The position numbers were made by a program, and so were the translations under genes. The notes under the pieces are model-generated. The model was not told the DNA's origin. It ran no database searches and saw nothing but the letters and a program-made list of their open reading frames with translations. A stretch of DNA of 64,000 bases, from the NCBI GenBank assembly GCA_964642175.1, contig CAZXOK010000002.1, positions 248,001 through 312,000 of the forward strand. Direction: 5' to 3'. This document shows, piece after piece, positions 33,789 through 42,455 of the stretch (position 1 is its first letter; the number at the start of each line of letters is the position of its first letter). Source of the stretch: JANQGG01 sp964642175 (GTDB lineage: Bacteria; Bacteroidota; Chlorobiia; Chlorobiales; Chloroherpetonaceae).

Positions 33789-35495
33789 TTAGTGAATAAT
33801 CGCATCATCACTATGAAAAACATTGGTGGTATCTACTTTATCGATCATGCGAAGCGGCAGGTAAATGTAAAAGTCGGTGCCTTCACCCGGACGGCTTTTT
33901 ACATCTATTCTGCCGTTATGGCCTTCTTCAATAATCTTTCTTGTAATAGACAAGCCTAAGCCGGTTCCCTGGCCTACGGGTTTAGTGGTAAAGAACGGAT
34001 CAAAAATTTTATCGATGATTTGTTTCGGGATGCCTTTGCCATCATCAGATATCTGAACAACCACCTCGTCTTTTTCAGCCCAGGTTTTCAGGGTCAGGTT
34101 GCCATGCCCTTTTTCTTCAGTTGCATGAGCAGCATTAGAAATCAAATTTAAAAACACCTGATTGAGCTGAGCAGGTGAGCAAACCGTTTCCGGGATCTGG
34201 GCATATTGTTTATGAACCGTTACATGGCGTTTTAACAAATGGTGTGCAATAACCAGGGTAGAGTCCAAACACTCATTAATGTTGGCCATTTGTTCAGCCG
34301 ATTCATCCAGACGCGAAAAATTCTTCAGGTTTAAAATAAGCTCCTTAATACGGTCCAACCCCTCAAGGGAGCTTTGGAGCATGGTGGCATTCTCGTCAAA
34401 TAAACCAACTTTATCAATGTGTTTGATCTTTTGTATGGTGTCGGGAAGGGTTTTTTTCAGGTTATCGTAATTGCCTTTAACCAGATGGCTTAAAATCACT
34501 TTAATATTGTTGTGAGCCTGAATGAACTCTTTTTCATTTTCATCGATGATCTCGACATTATTTCTCACGAATCCCAGAGGTGTATTCATTTCATGGGCAA
34601 GACCAGCTACCATCTGACCCAACGAGGCCATTTTTTCAGACTGAATTAACTGGCTTTGGGACTCACGTATAATTTCGTCTTGCTTTCTGAGTGATATGGC
34701 CAACCGAACCGACATTGCAGTAAATACTATAATGCTCAAAGCCAGAGCAGCGATCTGGATCAACAACAAGTTATCAACTCTATTGGCCGCAATGCTTCCC
34801 AAAGATACAATGAAGCCACGGTTGCTGGACTGGATACTTTGATCTTTAGTAATAGCAAAATCTATGGCACTTGAAAGCAGGTTTTGATCGGGCAACGTGT
34901 TGGGTTGGGTTTGTGTTAATTCTTTAATGAAGTCTTTGGCAAAAGTCCACATCACGTAAATATTATTGATATGCTTTTTAGCTACTTCATCGCTGACTTG
35001 TTCAATGGAATAAGACTGACCATCGAGGTTCAGCCCACCCCCATCATTTAAAACTTGAACTGTCTTATCAAATTCTGCAATAGATTGGCTGTATGTTGCG
35101 AAAGAAGTATATACGTTCTGAAGTTTTTTTGATAGGCCCAACACCCTTTCAGAGAGTAGCGTATCTTCCGAAGCATAACGCTCAGATATTTGTTCAAGGC
35201 TCTTGGGATCGGTTATAAACTCTATTTCGGCATATACATCACCGTGTGAAAAACCTATCTCTTCTTTGAGTGCCGTGTATTCAACAATTGAAGTTTGCGT
35301 GGCCAGAAGATGTCGATAAGAGGTTTGCCAATTTTCCTGCAGCTTTGTTGCTAAATAGATTTGATTTGTGACTTGCTGACTGCTTGTTGCCAGGTTGATA
35401 TTCACCACAAAAACAGTGGCCACCAATACAAGGAAAACAACGCCATATATGATAAGTTCAGAGTATTTAGAAGAGAGTTTATCCTTTTTATTCAT
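33789..35495 (-). CDS. Membrane sensor histidine kinase
   Basis: A 568-residue kinase. Membrane segments lie at about 14-34 and 243-266, enclosing a large helical periplasmic sensor of about 200 residues. The H-box (GLAHEMNTPLGFVRNNVEI) follows a MASLGQMVAG helix. The ATPase domain has NLISNAAHATEE, DDGKGIPKQIIDKIFDPFFT and GQGTGLGLSITRKI. An AAAGGTG ribosome-binding site precedes the start. The double-receiver regulator lies downstream on the same strand. The stimulus is unknown. Confidence 0.92.
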   Translation of the reverse strand: MNKKDKLSSKYSELIIYGVVFLVLVATVFVVNINLATSSQQVTNQIYLATKLQENWQTSYRHLLATQTSIVEYTALKEEIGFSHGDVYAEIEFITDPKSLEQISERYASEDTLLSERVLGLSKKLQNVYTSFATYSQSIAEFDKTVQVLNDGGGLNLDGQSYSIEQVSDEVAKKHINNIYVMWTFAKDFIKELTQTQPNTLPDQNLLSSAIDFAITKDQSIQSSNRGFIVSLGSIAANRVDNLLLIQIAALALSIIVFTAMSVRLAISLRKQDEIIRESQSQLIQSEKMASLGQMVAGLAHEMNTPLGFVRNNVEIIDENEKEFIQAHNNIKVILSHLVKGNYDNLKKTLPDTIQKIKHIDKVGLFDENATMLQSSLEGLDRIKELILNLKNFSRLDESAEQMANINECLDSTLVIAHHLLKRHVTVHKQYAQIPETVCSPAQLNQVFLNLISNAAHATEEKGHGNLTLKTWAEKDEVVVQISDDGKGIPKQIIDKIFDPFFTTKPVGQGTGLGLSITRKIIEEGHNGRIDVKSRPGEGTDFYIYLPLRMIDKVDTTNVFHSDDAIIH

Positions 35496-35580
35496 GTGTC
35501 ACCTTTAAGTCGTGATCTGTTTTAATAACCTATTTTGGAATAATAGGTTATTTCAACCAAAGAATAAATCAACTCTGGGC

Positions 35581-36519
35581 TTATTTATCATTACTTAACA
35601 AATCTTTAACAGCACTCAATAAATCGGGATATTTGAATTCGAACCCATGTTTAAGTAATTCTTTTGGCACCACTTTTTGACCTTCGCCAACCACTTCTGC
35701 GGCTTCGCCAAGCATGGTCTGTAATACGAATTTTGGTACAGGGAAAATTGAAGGTCGGAACAATATTTGACCCACAGCATCTGCAAATGCCTGCATGGTT
35801 ACCGGATTGGGTGAAACGGCATTGATTGGTCCCCGAATGTTTTTATTTGTTAAAGGATAGAAAAAGATTTCTGTTTCGTCTTCTATATGGATCCAGGATA
35901 CCCATTGATGACCGGTCCCGATCGGGCCACCAAGGAAAAATTTGAATGGCAGAACCATTTTACCTAACGCACCACCTTTAGTGGAAAGGACAATACCTGT
36001 TCTGATTAAGGCCGTACGAATACCGAATTCTTCTGCCTTAAGGGCTTCAGCTTCCCAGTCGGTACATACTTTGGCCAAAAAATCATCTCCGGCTGGCGCT
36101 GATTCATCAAGCTCCGGTACATCGGGCTTTTGTTCCTGTGGCCCGTAAAATCCAACCGCTGAAGCTGATATAAACACCTCAGGTTTCTGCTTGAGCTTAC
36201 TCATTGCATTTACCAGGTTACGGGTACCATTGATACGCGAGTCATAGATGAGTTGCTTATAGCCCGATGTCCATCGTTCTGCTACGGGCGTACCGGCCAG
36301 GTGGATAACCGCTTCGGCTCCTTCAAGAATTTCCCGGATGTCGGCGTGTTCATTATTGGCGTCCCAGTCTATGTAGCCGGCAGCTCCCGGGTGGGTTACT
36401 CTGGTCTCGTTAGGGTGTTTGGTTAAGATGGTTACCTGGTAATCTCTGGAAAGTAAAAGGTTGAACAATTGCGTGCCAATTAGGCCTGTAGCACCGGTAA
36501 GAACAATTTTTTTGCTCAT
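35581..36519 (-). CDS. TIGR01777-type NAD(P)-dependent epimerase
   Basis: A 312-residue extended short-chain dehydrogenase. The Rossmann motif GATGLIGTQLFNLLL begins at residue 8, and AVIHLAGTPVAERW and ISASAVGFYG follow. The Lys of the usual SDR YxxxK motif is not obvious, as is typical of the TIGR01777/YfcH branch. The C-terminal DUF1731 part has KVVPKELLKHGFEFKYP. The substrate is unknown. It is divergent from mutL, with 183 bases between the starts. Confidence 0.88.
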   Translation of the reverse strand: MSKKIVLTGATGLIGTQLFNLLLSRDYQVTILTKHPNETRVTHPGAAGYIDWDANNEHADIREILEGAEAVIHLAGTPVAERWTSGYKQLIYDSRINGTRNLVNAMSKLKQKPEVFISASAVGFYGPQEQKPDVPELDESAPAGDDFLAKVCTDWEAEALKAEEFGIRTALIRTGIVLSTKGGALGKMVLPFKFFLGGPIGTGHQWVSWIHIEDETEIFFYPLTNKNIRGPINAVSPNPVTMQAFADAVGQILFRPSIFPVPKFVLQTMLGEAAEVVGEGQKVVPKELLKHGFEFKYPDLLSAVKDLLSNDK

Positions 36520-36702
36520 GAGCTTGAATTTTGGAAGAATAAAATAAATGTATGTAGTTTTTACTAACGGTAAGCCATTCGGATTCGTTTAATTTCGCAA
36601 GTATAAATGCTTTTTTATTTCTCTAATATAAATGGTTTATTTCGCAGCTCAAGTTAATTGTTCGGGCATTTTGTTGAAGATGCAAGCGCCAAAAAAAGTT
36701 AT

Positions 36703-38610
36703 ATGGGATTGATAAAGATTTTACCGGATAATGTGGCAAATAAAATATCTGCCGGCGAAGTGGTTCAGCGTCCGGCTTCGGTGGTTAAAGAATTAATTGA
36801 AAATGCCATAGATGCCGGGGCTGATGATATTACCGTGGTTGTTAAAGATGCCGGTAAAAGCCTGATTCAGGTTATTGATAATGGATCTGGAATGACCGAA
36901 GAAGATGCCCTGCAAAGTTTTCAGCGATTTGCAACCAGCAAAATTACCAGCGAAACAGACTTGGAAAACCTCTCCACCCTTGGATTTCGCGGGGAAGCTC
37001 TGGCCAGTATTTCCAGCGTTGCCCAGGTTGAGTTAAAAACCAGGCAGAAAACAGAAAAATTAGGAGTGGGTATAAAAATATCGGGCGGACAATTGGAAAG
37101 TGTCGAAAAAGTCCAATCTCATCCCGGCACCACTTTGAGTGTTCGGAATCTGTTTTACAATGTACCGGCTCGACGAAAATTCCTGAAAACAAATACCACC
37201 GAGTTTAAACATATTTTTGAAACCATTCAGGCTCAGGTTCTACTGAACACTGATATCAGATGGAAGTTGATCAGCAACGATGATGAACTTTACCGTGTAG
37301 GTTCTGAAGATATTTTAGAGCGTATGGATTTGTTTTTTGGTCACCAGTTTTCAAAAGGTGTATTTGAAGTAAAGGAAGAAAACGAGTTTATGTCGATTCG
37401 CGGCTATTTGGGCAAGCCGGCCATGATGAAACGTACCAAAAATCCGCAGTTTTTGTTCATCAATAATCGCATTACACAAAACCGCACGGTATCTCATGCC
37501 GTTATGCAAGCTTACGGTGAGTTGTTGGGCGAGCGTGAATTTCCTTTTTATTTGATCTACCTTGATCTGGATCCAAAATATATTGATGTGAATGTGCATC
37601 CGGCCAAGATGGAGGTTAAGTTCGAAGATGAGCGAAACATCTATAACATGGTTCATACCATTGTAAAACGTGCAGTGGCCGAAATGGATTTTTCACCCAA
37701 GATCAATATCGATGAACGCCCGCATTATCTGCAACAGCAGGAAACAGACAGGTCATTCAATACGGATTTCCCTGGTGTTCAAAAACGCATGGTTTATAAC
37801 GACCGCCAAGGCCAGGCTTTTGAACGCGATGCGCTCTACCAGGCCTTTCGGGAAGGCCTTTCGGGTGATCAACGCGAACAGCTTTCTGAGAACGACTTCA
37901 AGCCTCCAACATCAGATTTTTATGGGGTTGTGCCCGGGCAGGACGAGAACGCTCAGCCAAAGGCGCCTATAAGTCACGAAGATACCCAGCAGCTGGAAAT
38001 ACTTATTAAATCTCAGTCAGATCAGCAAGAGCGGTGTCAGGATGAGCAAGCCATCTGGCAATTGCATAATACTTATATCTTAACCCAGATCAAATCGGGG
38101 CTGATGATCGTTGATCAGCATGTGGCGCATGAACGCATTGTTTATGAGCGAACCCTGGCTATTATTGAGTCCAACATCCCGAATTCGCAACAATTGCTAT
38201 TTCCTCATGTTGTAGAACTTAAAGCCTGGGAAGAAGAAATTCTGCACGAAATCAAGCTTGATCTCGAGCGCCTTGGATTTGTGCTAAAATTCAGACCAAA
38301 CCAAAAAGTGATCGTTGAAGCGGTCCCACCTGAATTAAATGCCGGATCAGAAGAAAAGATCCTGCACGATCTTTTAGAACAGTTTCTGGATTATCAGGAA
38401 AAGTTAAACCTGGATATTCGCGATAATATCGCCAAGTCGTATGCATGCAGAAGCTCTATTATGGCAGGTCAAAAGCTGAGTAAAGAGGAAATGATCTCTC
38501 TGATTGATCAGCTTTTTGCAACCCAAATGCCTTATGTATGCCCTCATGGCCGGCCCATTATTATTAATCTTTCCATTAATGAACTCCATCGGATGTTTGG
38601 GCGAACATAA
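36703..38610 (+). CDS. mutL: DNA mismatch repair protein MutL
   Basis: MutL couples MutS to downstream mismatch-repair steps. The N-terminal GHKL ATPase shows KISAGEVVQRPASVVKELIE, DNGSGM and GFRGEALASI. The C-terminal dimerisation domain holds DQHVAHERIVYER and an ACRSSIMAGQ segment, both typical of endonuclease-type MutL, although the full metal site was not verified. A TTG at 36658 would add 15 residues. The ATG at 36703 gives the family N-terminus (MGLIKILPDNVANKI) and 635 residues, so it is preferred. Confidence 0.95.
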   Translation: MGLIKILPDNVANKISAGEVVQRPASVVKELIENAIDAGADDITVVVKDAGKSLIQVIDNGSGMTEEDALQSFQRFATSKITSETDLENLSTLGFRGEALASISSVAQVELKTRQKTEKLGVGIKISGGQLESVEKVQSHPGTTLSVRNLFYNVPARRKFLKTNTTEFKHIFETIQAQVLLNTDIRWKLISNDDELYRVGSEDILERMDLFFGHQFSKGVFEVKEENEFMSIRGYLGKPAMMKRTKNPQFLFINNRITQNRTVSHAVMQAYGELLGEREFPFYLIYLDLDPKYIDVNVHPAKMEVKFEDERNIYNMVHTIVKRAVAEMDFSPKINIDERPHYLQQQETDRSFNTDFPGVQKRMVYNDRQGQAFERDALYQAFREGLSGDQREQLSENDFKPPTSDFYGVVPGQDENAQPKAPISHEDTQQLEILIKSQSDQQERCQDEQAIWQLHNTYILTQIKSGLMIVDQHVAHERIVYERTLAIIESNIPNSQQLLFPHVVELKAWEEEILHEIKLDLERLGFVLKFRPNQKVIVEAVPPELNAGSEEKILHDLLEQFLDYQEKLNLDIRDNIAKSYACRSSIMAGQKLSKEEMISLIDQLFATQMPYVCPHGRPIIINLSINELHRMFGRT

Positions 38611-38670
38611 CTTTGGTGGTGGAATATTTTATTTATTAATTGTATAATTATGGCAATAAGCAATATTCTT

Positions 38671-38746
38671 GCCCTTGTAGCTCAGAGGATAGAGCAGCAG
38701 TTTCCTAAACTGCGTGTCGGCAGTTCGAGTCTGCCCAAGGGCACCA
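38671..38746 (+). tRNA. tRNA-Arg (anticodon CCT), CCA encoded
   Basis: The acceptor arm GCCCTTG (38671-38677) pairs with CAAGGGC (38736-38742). The D arm is GCTC/GAGC-like, the anticodon stem GCAGT/ACTGC holds loop TTCCTAA with anticodon CCT, and the T loop is TTCGAGT. Discriminator A is followed by an encoded CCA ending at 38746. It reads AGG arginine codons. It lies between mutL and the sigma-54 activator. The tRNA-Gly at 85 lacks encoded CCA, so the two genes differ. Confidence 0.95.
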
Positions 38747-38771
38747 AGGCGACATACATTTTCTCTATTAT

Positions 38772-40229
38772 ATGAACAGTTTGCTGGTTATCGACGACGA
38801 ACCGGTTATAGCCGATTACATTACCGAGGTTCTTGAAGAAGAGGGCTATTCGGTAGAAGCGGCTTACACAGGCCAAGAAGGCCTGGAGAAGTTCAAAAAA
38901 CTCTCCCCGGATGTTATCATTCTGGATTTTATGCTGCCCGACTTGAACGGCATAGAAGTCCTGAAAATGTTAAAGGATTCCGATGAAAGTATCCAGGTGA
39001 TCATGCTTACGGCCTATAATTCCATCCCTACCGCCATGGAAGCTGTAAAGCTTGGCGCTGCCGATTACATATTAAAACCCTTCGAGCTCGAGCCTTTCAA
39101 GCTTACGGTTGCCAAAACCATTGAAAAAGCCAATTTAACCAACGAACTGCGCTTTCTTCGCGAAGAGAGTGAGAAAAAGCTATCGGGTAAAGAATTTATC
39201 GTGTGCCCCTCGGTTCAAATGTCCAAGGTTTATGATCTAACTTTTCAAGTCTCTCAAACCAACGACACCACGGTTTTAATCCTTGGTGAAAGTGGCGTAG
39301 GCAAAGAGCATATTGCTAAGATTATCCATCAAAACTCTGAGCGCTCTTCGAAACCGTTTGTTGAAATGAACTGTGCGGCGATTCCTGAAAACCTCCTGGA
39401 ATCGGAGCTTTTTGGTCATGAACCCGGTGCGTTTACCGACGCCAGGTCAAAAAAACTGGGATTGTTTGAATACGCCGATGGTGGATCCATTTTTCTTGAT
39501 GAGATCGGCGATATGCCACTGGCAACCCAGGCAAAGATATTAAAGGTATTGGAAAGCAAGGAGTTCAGACGTGTTGGCGGGTTGCGTGATATTAAAAGCG
39601 ATGTTCGGGTAATTGCTGCTACCAACAAGGATTTACCCAATGAAATCGAAAAAGGACATTTTCGTGAAGACTTGTATTATCGCTTGCAGGTGGTACCGGT
39701 TGAAATAGCGCCATTACGGGAACGCAAGGAAGATATACTGCATTTGGCAAACTTTTTTCTGGATCTTTCGTCTAAATCCATGCGAAAGCGACTTGAACTG
39801 AGTGGTGATGCCGCCTCGGCATTGCTATCCTATAACTGGAAAGGCAATGTTAGGGAACTGAAAAATGTGATTGAGCGTGCCGTAATTGTTGCCCCGAATG
39901 GTGGCGAGATCAAACCCGAGCATTTGGCATTTAAGCCAATGTCGGTTACCGAACTTTCTCAAAGAACAGAAACATTGATAGAAGAAGTAGCTCAGGAGCC
40001 TACGTTGTCCAATTTTAAACCCACCGGAACAGACCCTGTTAGAATTTCCAAAGACTTCAATCTTAAAGAGCATCTTGAAAAAATAGAAAGCCAGTATATT
40101 GTACAGGCGCTTTCAGAAACCGACGGCAATCAACTTAAAGCATCAAAGCTACTGGGTATAGAACGCCATGTCCTGAGATACCAAATGAAGAAATACGGGA
40201 TCAGTGAGTCGTATCTGGGACAAAAATAA
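38772..40229 (+). CDS. Sigma-54-dependent response regulator (NtrC family)
   Basis: A 485-residue transcription activator. Residues 1-120 are a receiver (acidic DDE at 8-10, phospho-site D52, KPFE). The central AAA+ domain has Walker A GESGVGKEHIAKI and Walker B GGSIFLDEIGD. The sigma-54-contact loop reads GAFTDA rather than GAFTGA. The C-terminal Fis-type helix-turn-helix lies at about 440-480 (GNQLKASKLLGIERHVLRY). Target promoters are unknown. Its start is 25 bases after the tRNA-Arg gene, with no Shine-Dalgarno. Confidence 0.93.
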   Translation: MNSLLVIDDEPVIADYITEVLEEEGYSVEAAYTGQEGLEKFKKLSPDVIILDFMLPDLNGIEVLKMLKDSDESIQVIMLTAYNSIPTAMEAVKLGAADYILKPFELEPFKLTVAKTIEKANLTNELRFLREESEKKLSGKEFIVCPSVQMSKVYDLTFQVSQTNDTTVLILGESGVGKEHIAKIIHQNSERSSKPFVEMNCAAIPENLLESELFGHEPGAFTDARSKKLGLFEYADGGSIFLDEIGDMPLATQAKILKVLESKEFRRVGGLRDIKSDVRVIAATNKDLPNEIEKGHFREDLYYRLQVVPVEIAPLRERKEDILHLANFFLDLSSKSMRKRLELSGDAASALLSYNWKGNVRELKNVIERAVIVAPNGGEIKPEHLAFKPMSVTELSQRTETLIEEVAQEPTLSNFKPTGTDPVRISKDFNLKEHLEKIESQYIVQALSETDGNQLKASKLLGIERHVLRYQMKKYGISESYLGQK

Positions 40230-40380
40230 GTTTGGCAAATATTAAAATTCTTAGTAACGTCTTACCCATAAGACCAACATTTGCATTCTCGGGGAACTAT
40301 AAATCTGCTGCCGGATCCCTCTGTGTTAGCTTAATAAATCAACGTTTTTTAACCAATAATTATTTGAAAGAGAGGGAAAT

Positions 40381-41529
40381 ATGGGTAACGTTTTATTACC
40401 TAAATTTTTGCTGGCTATTGTTTTAGCTTTTTCTATCTCCTTAACAGCTTGCGATAGCGATAATGGCTCAAATGGCGACCCCAATTCAGATATCCCATCT
40501 GATCCTGAAGGTACCGAGGCTCCTGCTGTAAGCATTGGCAATTTGAATACAACTATCCCGAATGTTCAATTCAATAAAACGTCTGGAAACTCTAACCGAA
40601 TCCAGATCAACATGAGTGGTGTGAAAGATCCGGTCACAGGTAATTTTGTCAACCTTATCGCCAATGAAACCATTTTTATAACTGAAGATGGTGTATTGCA
40701 AGGTGTAAAAGTGACTAAAGCCGGTGGATCTTCAGGCTCATCTACATTAAACCAAACCTTTGCTGAGCTTTCGGCTGATGTGGTCTTCACAGTTGATATT
40801 TCCGGAAGTATGAACCAGGAAGCTGACTCTATTGCTTTTGGAATCATTGATTTTGTTGATTTCCTGGATAATAGTGGTCTGAATCTTAAAGTAGGTATAG
40901 TTGGCTATTACGGTAATGTGCGCGGAGCTCTAAACTTGACTTCAGCATCAGAATTAGAGAGTTTCTTAACCCGACCTTCTATATCCGGTACTTCCAGGCC
41001 ACAAGGGTTTGCCGGACCGGATTCTGCCGCCCTGGCTCAGGCTGCACTGGGACATGCAACCGCTGTTGGTAGTTCAAGAGAAAATGGTGTGGTTGGTATT
41101 ACCTTTGCCGATTCGCTCTTCTCATGGCGTGCAGGTGCACAACGTGTGTATGTAAACTTCACGGATGAACCTACTCAACCTGATGGAGAGGTTTGGTTCT
41201 CTTCACAAGGACTTTGTGCTCGTTGGACGGGCAAAGGCACCATCCATACCGTATGGAGTGGTGGCGATACCAACAGAACATGGACACCTTTATCACAAGA
41301 AAATCCATATGATCTTTCGGCTTGTACAGGCGGAACCTTTGATTCAATTGCTTCGGATGCATCTGGTTTGGATTTAACCAAGCTGCCTGTTACCGGCACA
41401 CTTTCCGAAAGTGTATTGGTTGAATACATCACCGAAGCACCAAATAATACCCATACTGTTAAAATCACCATTAAAAATGGTACAACTTCAGATGGTCAAA
41501 AAATATTCCCGGGTATTTCTTACAACTAA
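40381..41529 (+). CDS. VWA-domain lipoprotein
   Basis: A 382-residue envelope protein. A signal peptide with lipobox LTAC (about residue 21) is followed by an Asp/Asn/Ser/Gly-rich stretch. A von Willebrand factor A domain starts near residue 138 with the MIDAS motif DISGSMN (DxSxS). Later parts include SLFSWRAGAQRVYVNFTDEP, consistent with a VWA core. VWA proteins bind ligands through a metal ion, but the partner here is unknown. A GAGAGG ribosome-binding-like sequence precedes ATG 40381. It follows the sigma-54 activator by 151 bases. Confidence 0.85.
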   Translation: MGNVLLPKFLLAIVLAFSISLTACDSDNGSNGDPNSDIPSDPEGTEAPAVSIGNLNTTIPNVQFNKTSGNSNRIQINMSGVKDPVTGNFVNLIANETIFITEDGVLQGVKVTKAGGSSGSSTLNQTFAELSADVVFTVDISGSMNQEADSIAFGIIDFVDFLDNSGLNLKVGIVGYYGNVRGALNLTSASELESFLTRPSISGTSRPQGFAGPDSAALAQAALGHATAVGSSRENGVVGITFADSLFSWRAGAQRVYVNFTDEPTQPDGEVWFSSQGLCARWTGKGTIHTVWSGGDTNRTWTPLSQENPYDLSACTGGTFDSIASDASGLDLTKLPVTGTLSESVLVEYITEAPNNTHTVKITIKNGTTSDGQKIFPGISYN

Positions 41530-41540
41530 AGACTTGAACA

Positions 41541-41567
41541 AAAAGCCGGCTGTTGCCGGCTTTTTTT
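41541..41567. terminator. Bidirectional terminator between VWA gene and dapF
   Basis: The hairpin AAAAGCCGGC / GCCGGCTTTT with loop TGTT is followed by T residues on the plus strand and on the minus strand by the complement of the A tract. It lies 11 bases after the VWA stop and overlaps the dapF stop codon at 41566-41568. Confidence 0.85.
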
Positions 41568-42360
41568 ATATGTCAATTTCTCCTTTATAGATCTCCACGG
41601 CCGGGCCTTCAAGAAAAACATCCTTAAAATCCTCATCAAATCTAACGGTGAGTTTATCCTGGCTATGGACGGTCAGAGCAATATTTGTATGACGGGTTTT
41701 GTCCAGTTTGTAACTCACCAGAGCAGCGGCCACGGCACCCGTGCCACAAGCCAGAGTTTCGTCTTCAACCCCCCGCTCAAATGTGCGTAGTTTTAAAGCG
41801 CCATTCGAGAGAACTTCCACAAAATTAACATTGGTGCCATCTTTAAATGTCTGGTGATCATGCCGGATGGTTTTTCCGATCCCAATCACATCGGTATGCT
41901 GAATATCTTCAACAAACAAAATGGCGTGCGGAGAACCGGTGTTTATAAAAGCACACTCATAATCCCGCGCTTTTAAAGACGGATTAAAATCATACGGGGG
42001 TTGCATTTTAAGTGTCACGTTGCGTTGATCATTAACCTCGGCATGGTAACACTGGCCATTGGCCTCAAATTGAATGTTTTTTTGATGCGTTACAGCCCCT
42101 AAAATGTATGCATACATCACGGCACATCGGCCACCATTTCCGCACATACTTCCTAAACGGCCATCTGCGTTGTAATAGCGCATGGTAAAATCATATGTCT
42201 CAGATAATTCCAGTAAGATCAATCCATCTGCGCCAATCCCTTTTCGCCGGGTACACATCGCGTGGATCTGGGTTTCACTTAATTGAAGGCCACGGCTTCG
42301 ATTATCAATCATGATAAAATCGTTGCCGGCTCCGGACATTTTAGTAAAAGGAAGTTTCAT
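41566..42360 (-). CDS. dapF: Diaminopimelate epimerase
   Basis: DapF converts LL- to meso-diaminopimelate for lysine and peptidoglycan synthesis, using two catalytic Cys residues. The first is C73 in MCGNGGRCAVM; the second lies in ETLACGTGAVAAAL. The N-terminal PFTKMSGAGNDFIMID is canonical. The 264-residue length is standard. It is convergent with the VWA lipoprotein and divergent from the TPR gene at 42456. Confidence 0.95.
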   Translation of the reverse strand: MKLPFTKMSGAGNDFIMIDNRSRGLQLSETQIHAMCTRRKGIGADGLILLELSETYDFTMRYYNADGRLGSMCGNGGRCAVMYAYILGAVTHQKNIQFEANGQCYHAEVNDQRNVTLKMQPPYDFNPSLKARDYECAFINTGSPHAILFVEDIQHTDVIGIGKTIRHDHQTFKDGTNVNFVEVLSNGALKLRTFERGVEDETLACGTGAVAAALVSYKLDKTRHTNIALTVHSQDKLTVRFDEDFKDVFLEGPAVEIYKGEIDI

Positions 42361-42455
42361 GAAAATTGTTGTTTAATTCTTAATGTTATCTTAGCGTATG
42401 TAGTAGTTAATAACTGGCTGAAGATATTGTTTTATAAAGCCTAAATAAAATCTGC

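Noticed and set aside
36658..36702. TTG-initiated N-terminal extension of MutL
   Set aside because: MutL proteins begin near the second in-frame start (MGLIKILPDNV), and the 15 extra residues are not family-like.
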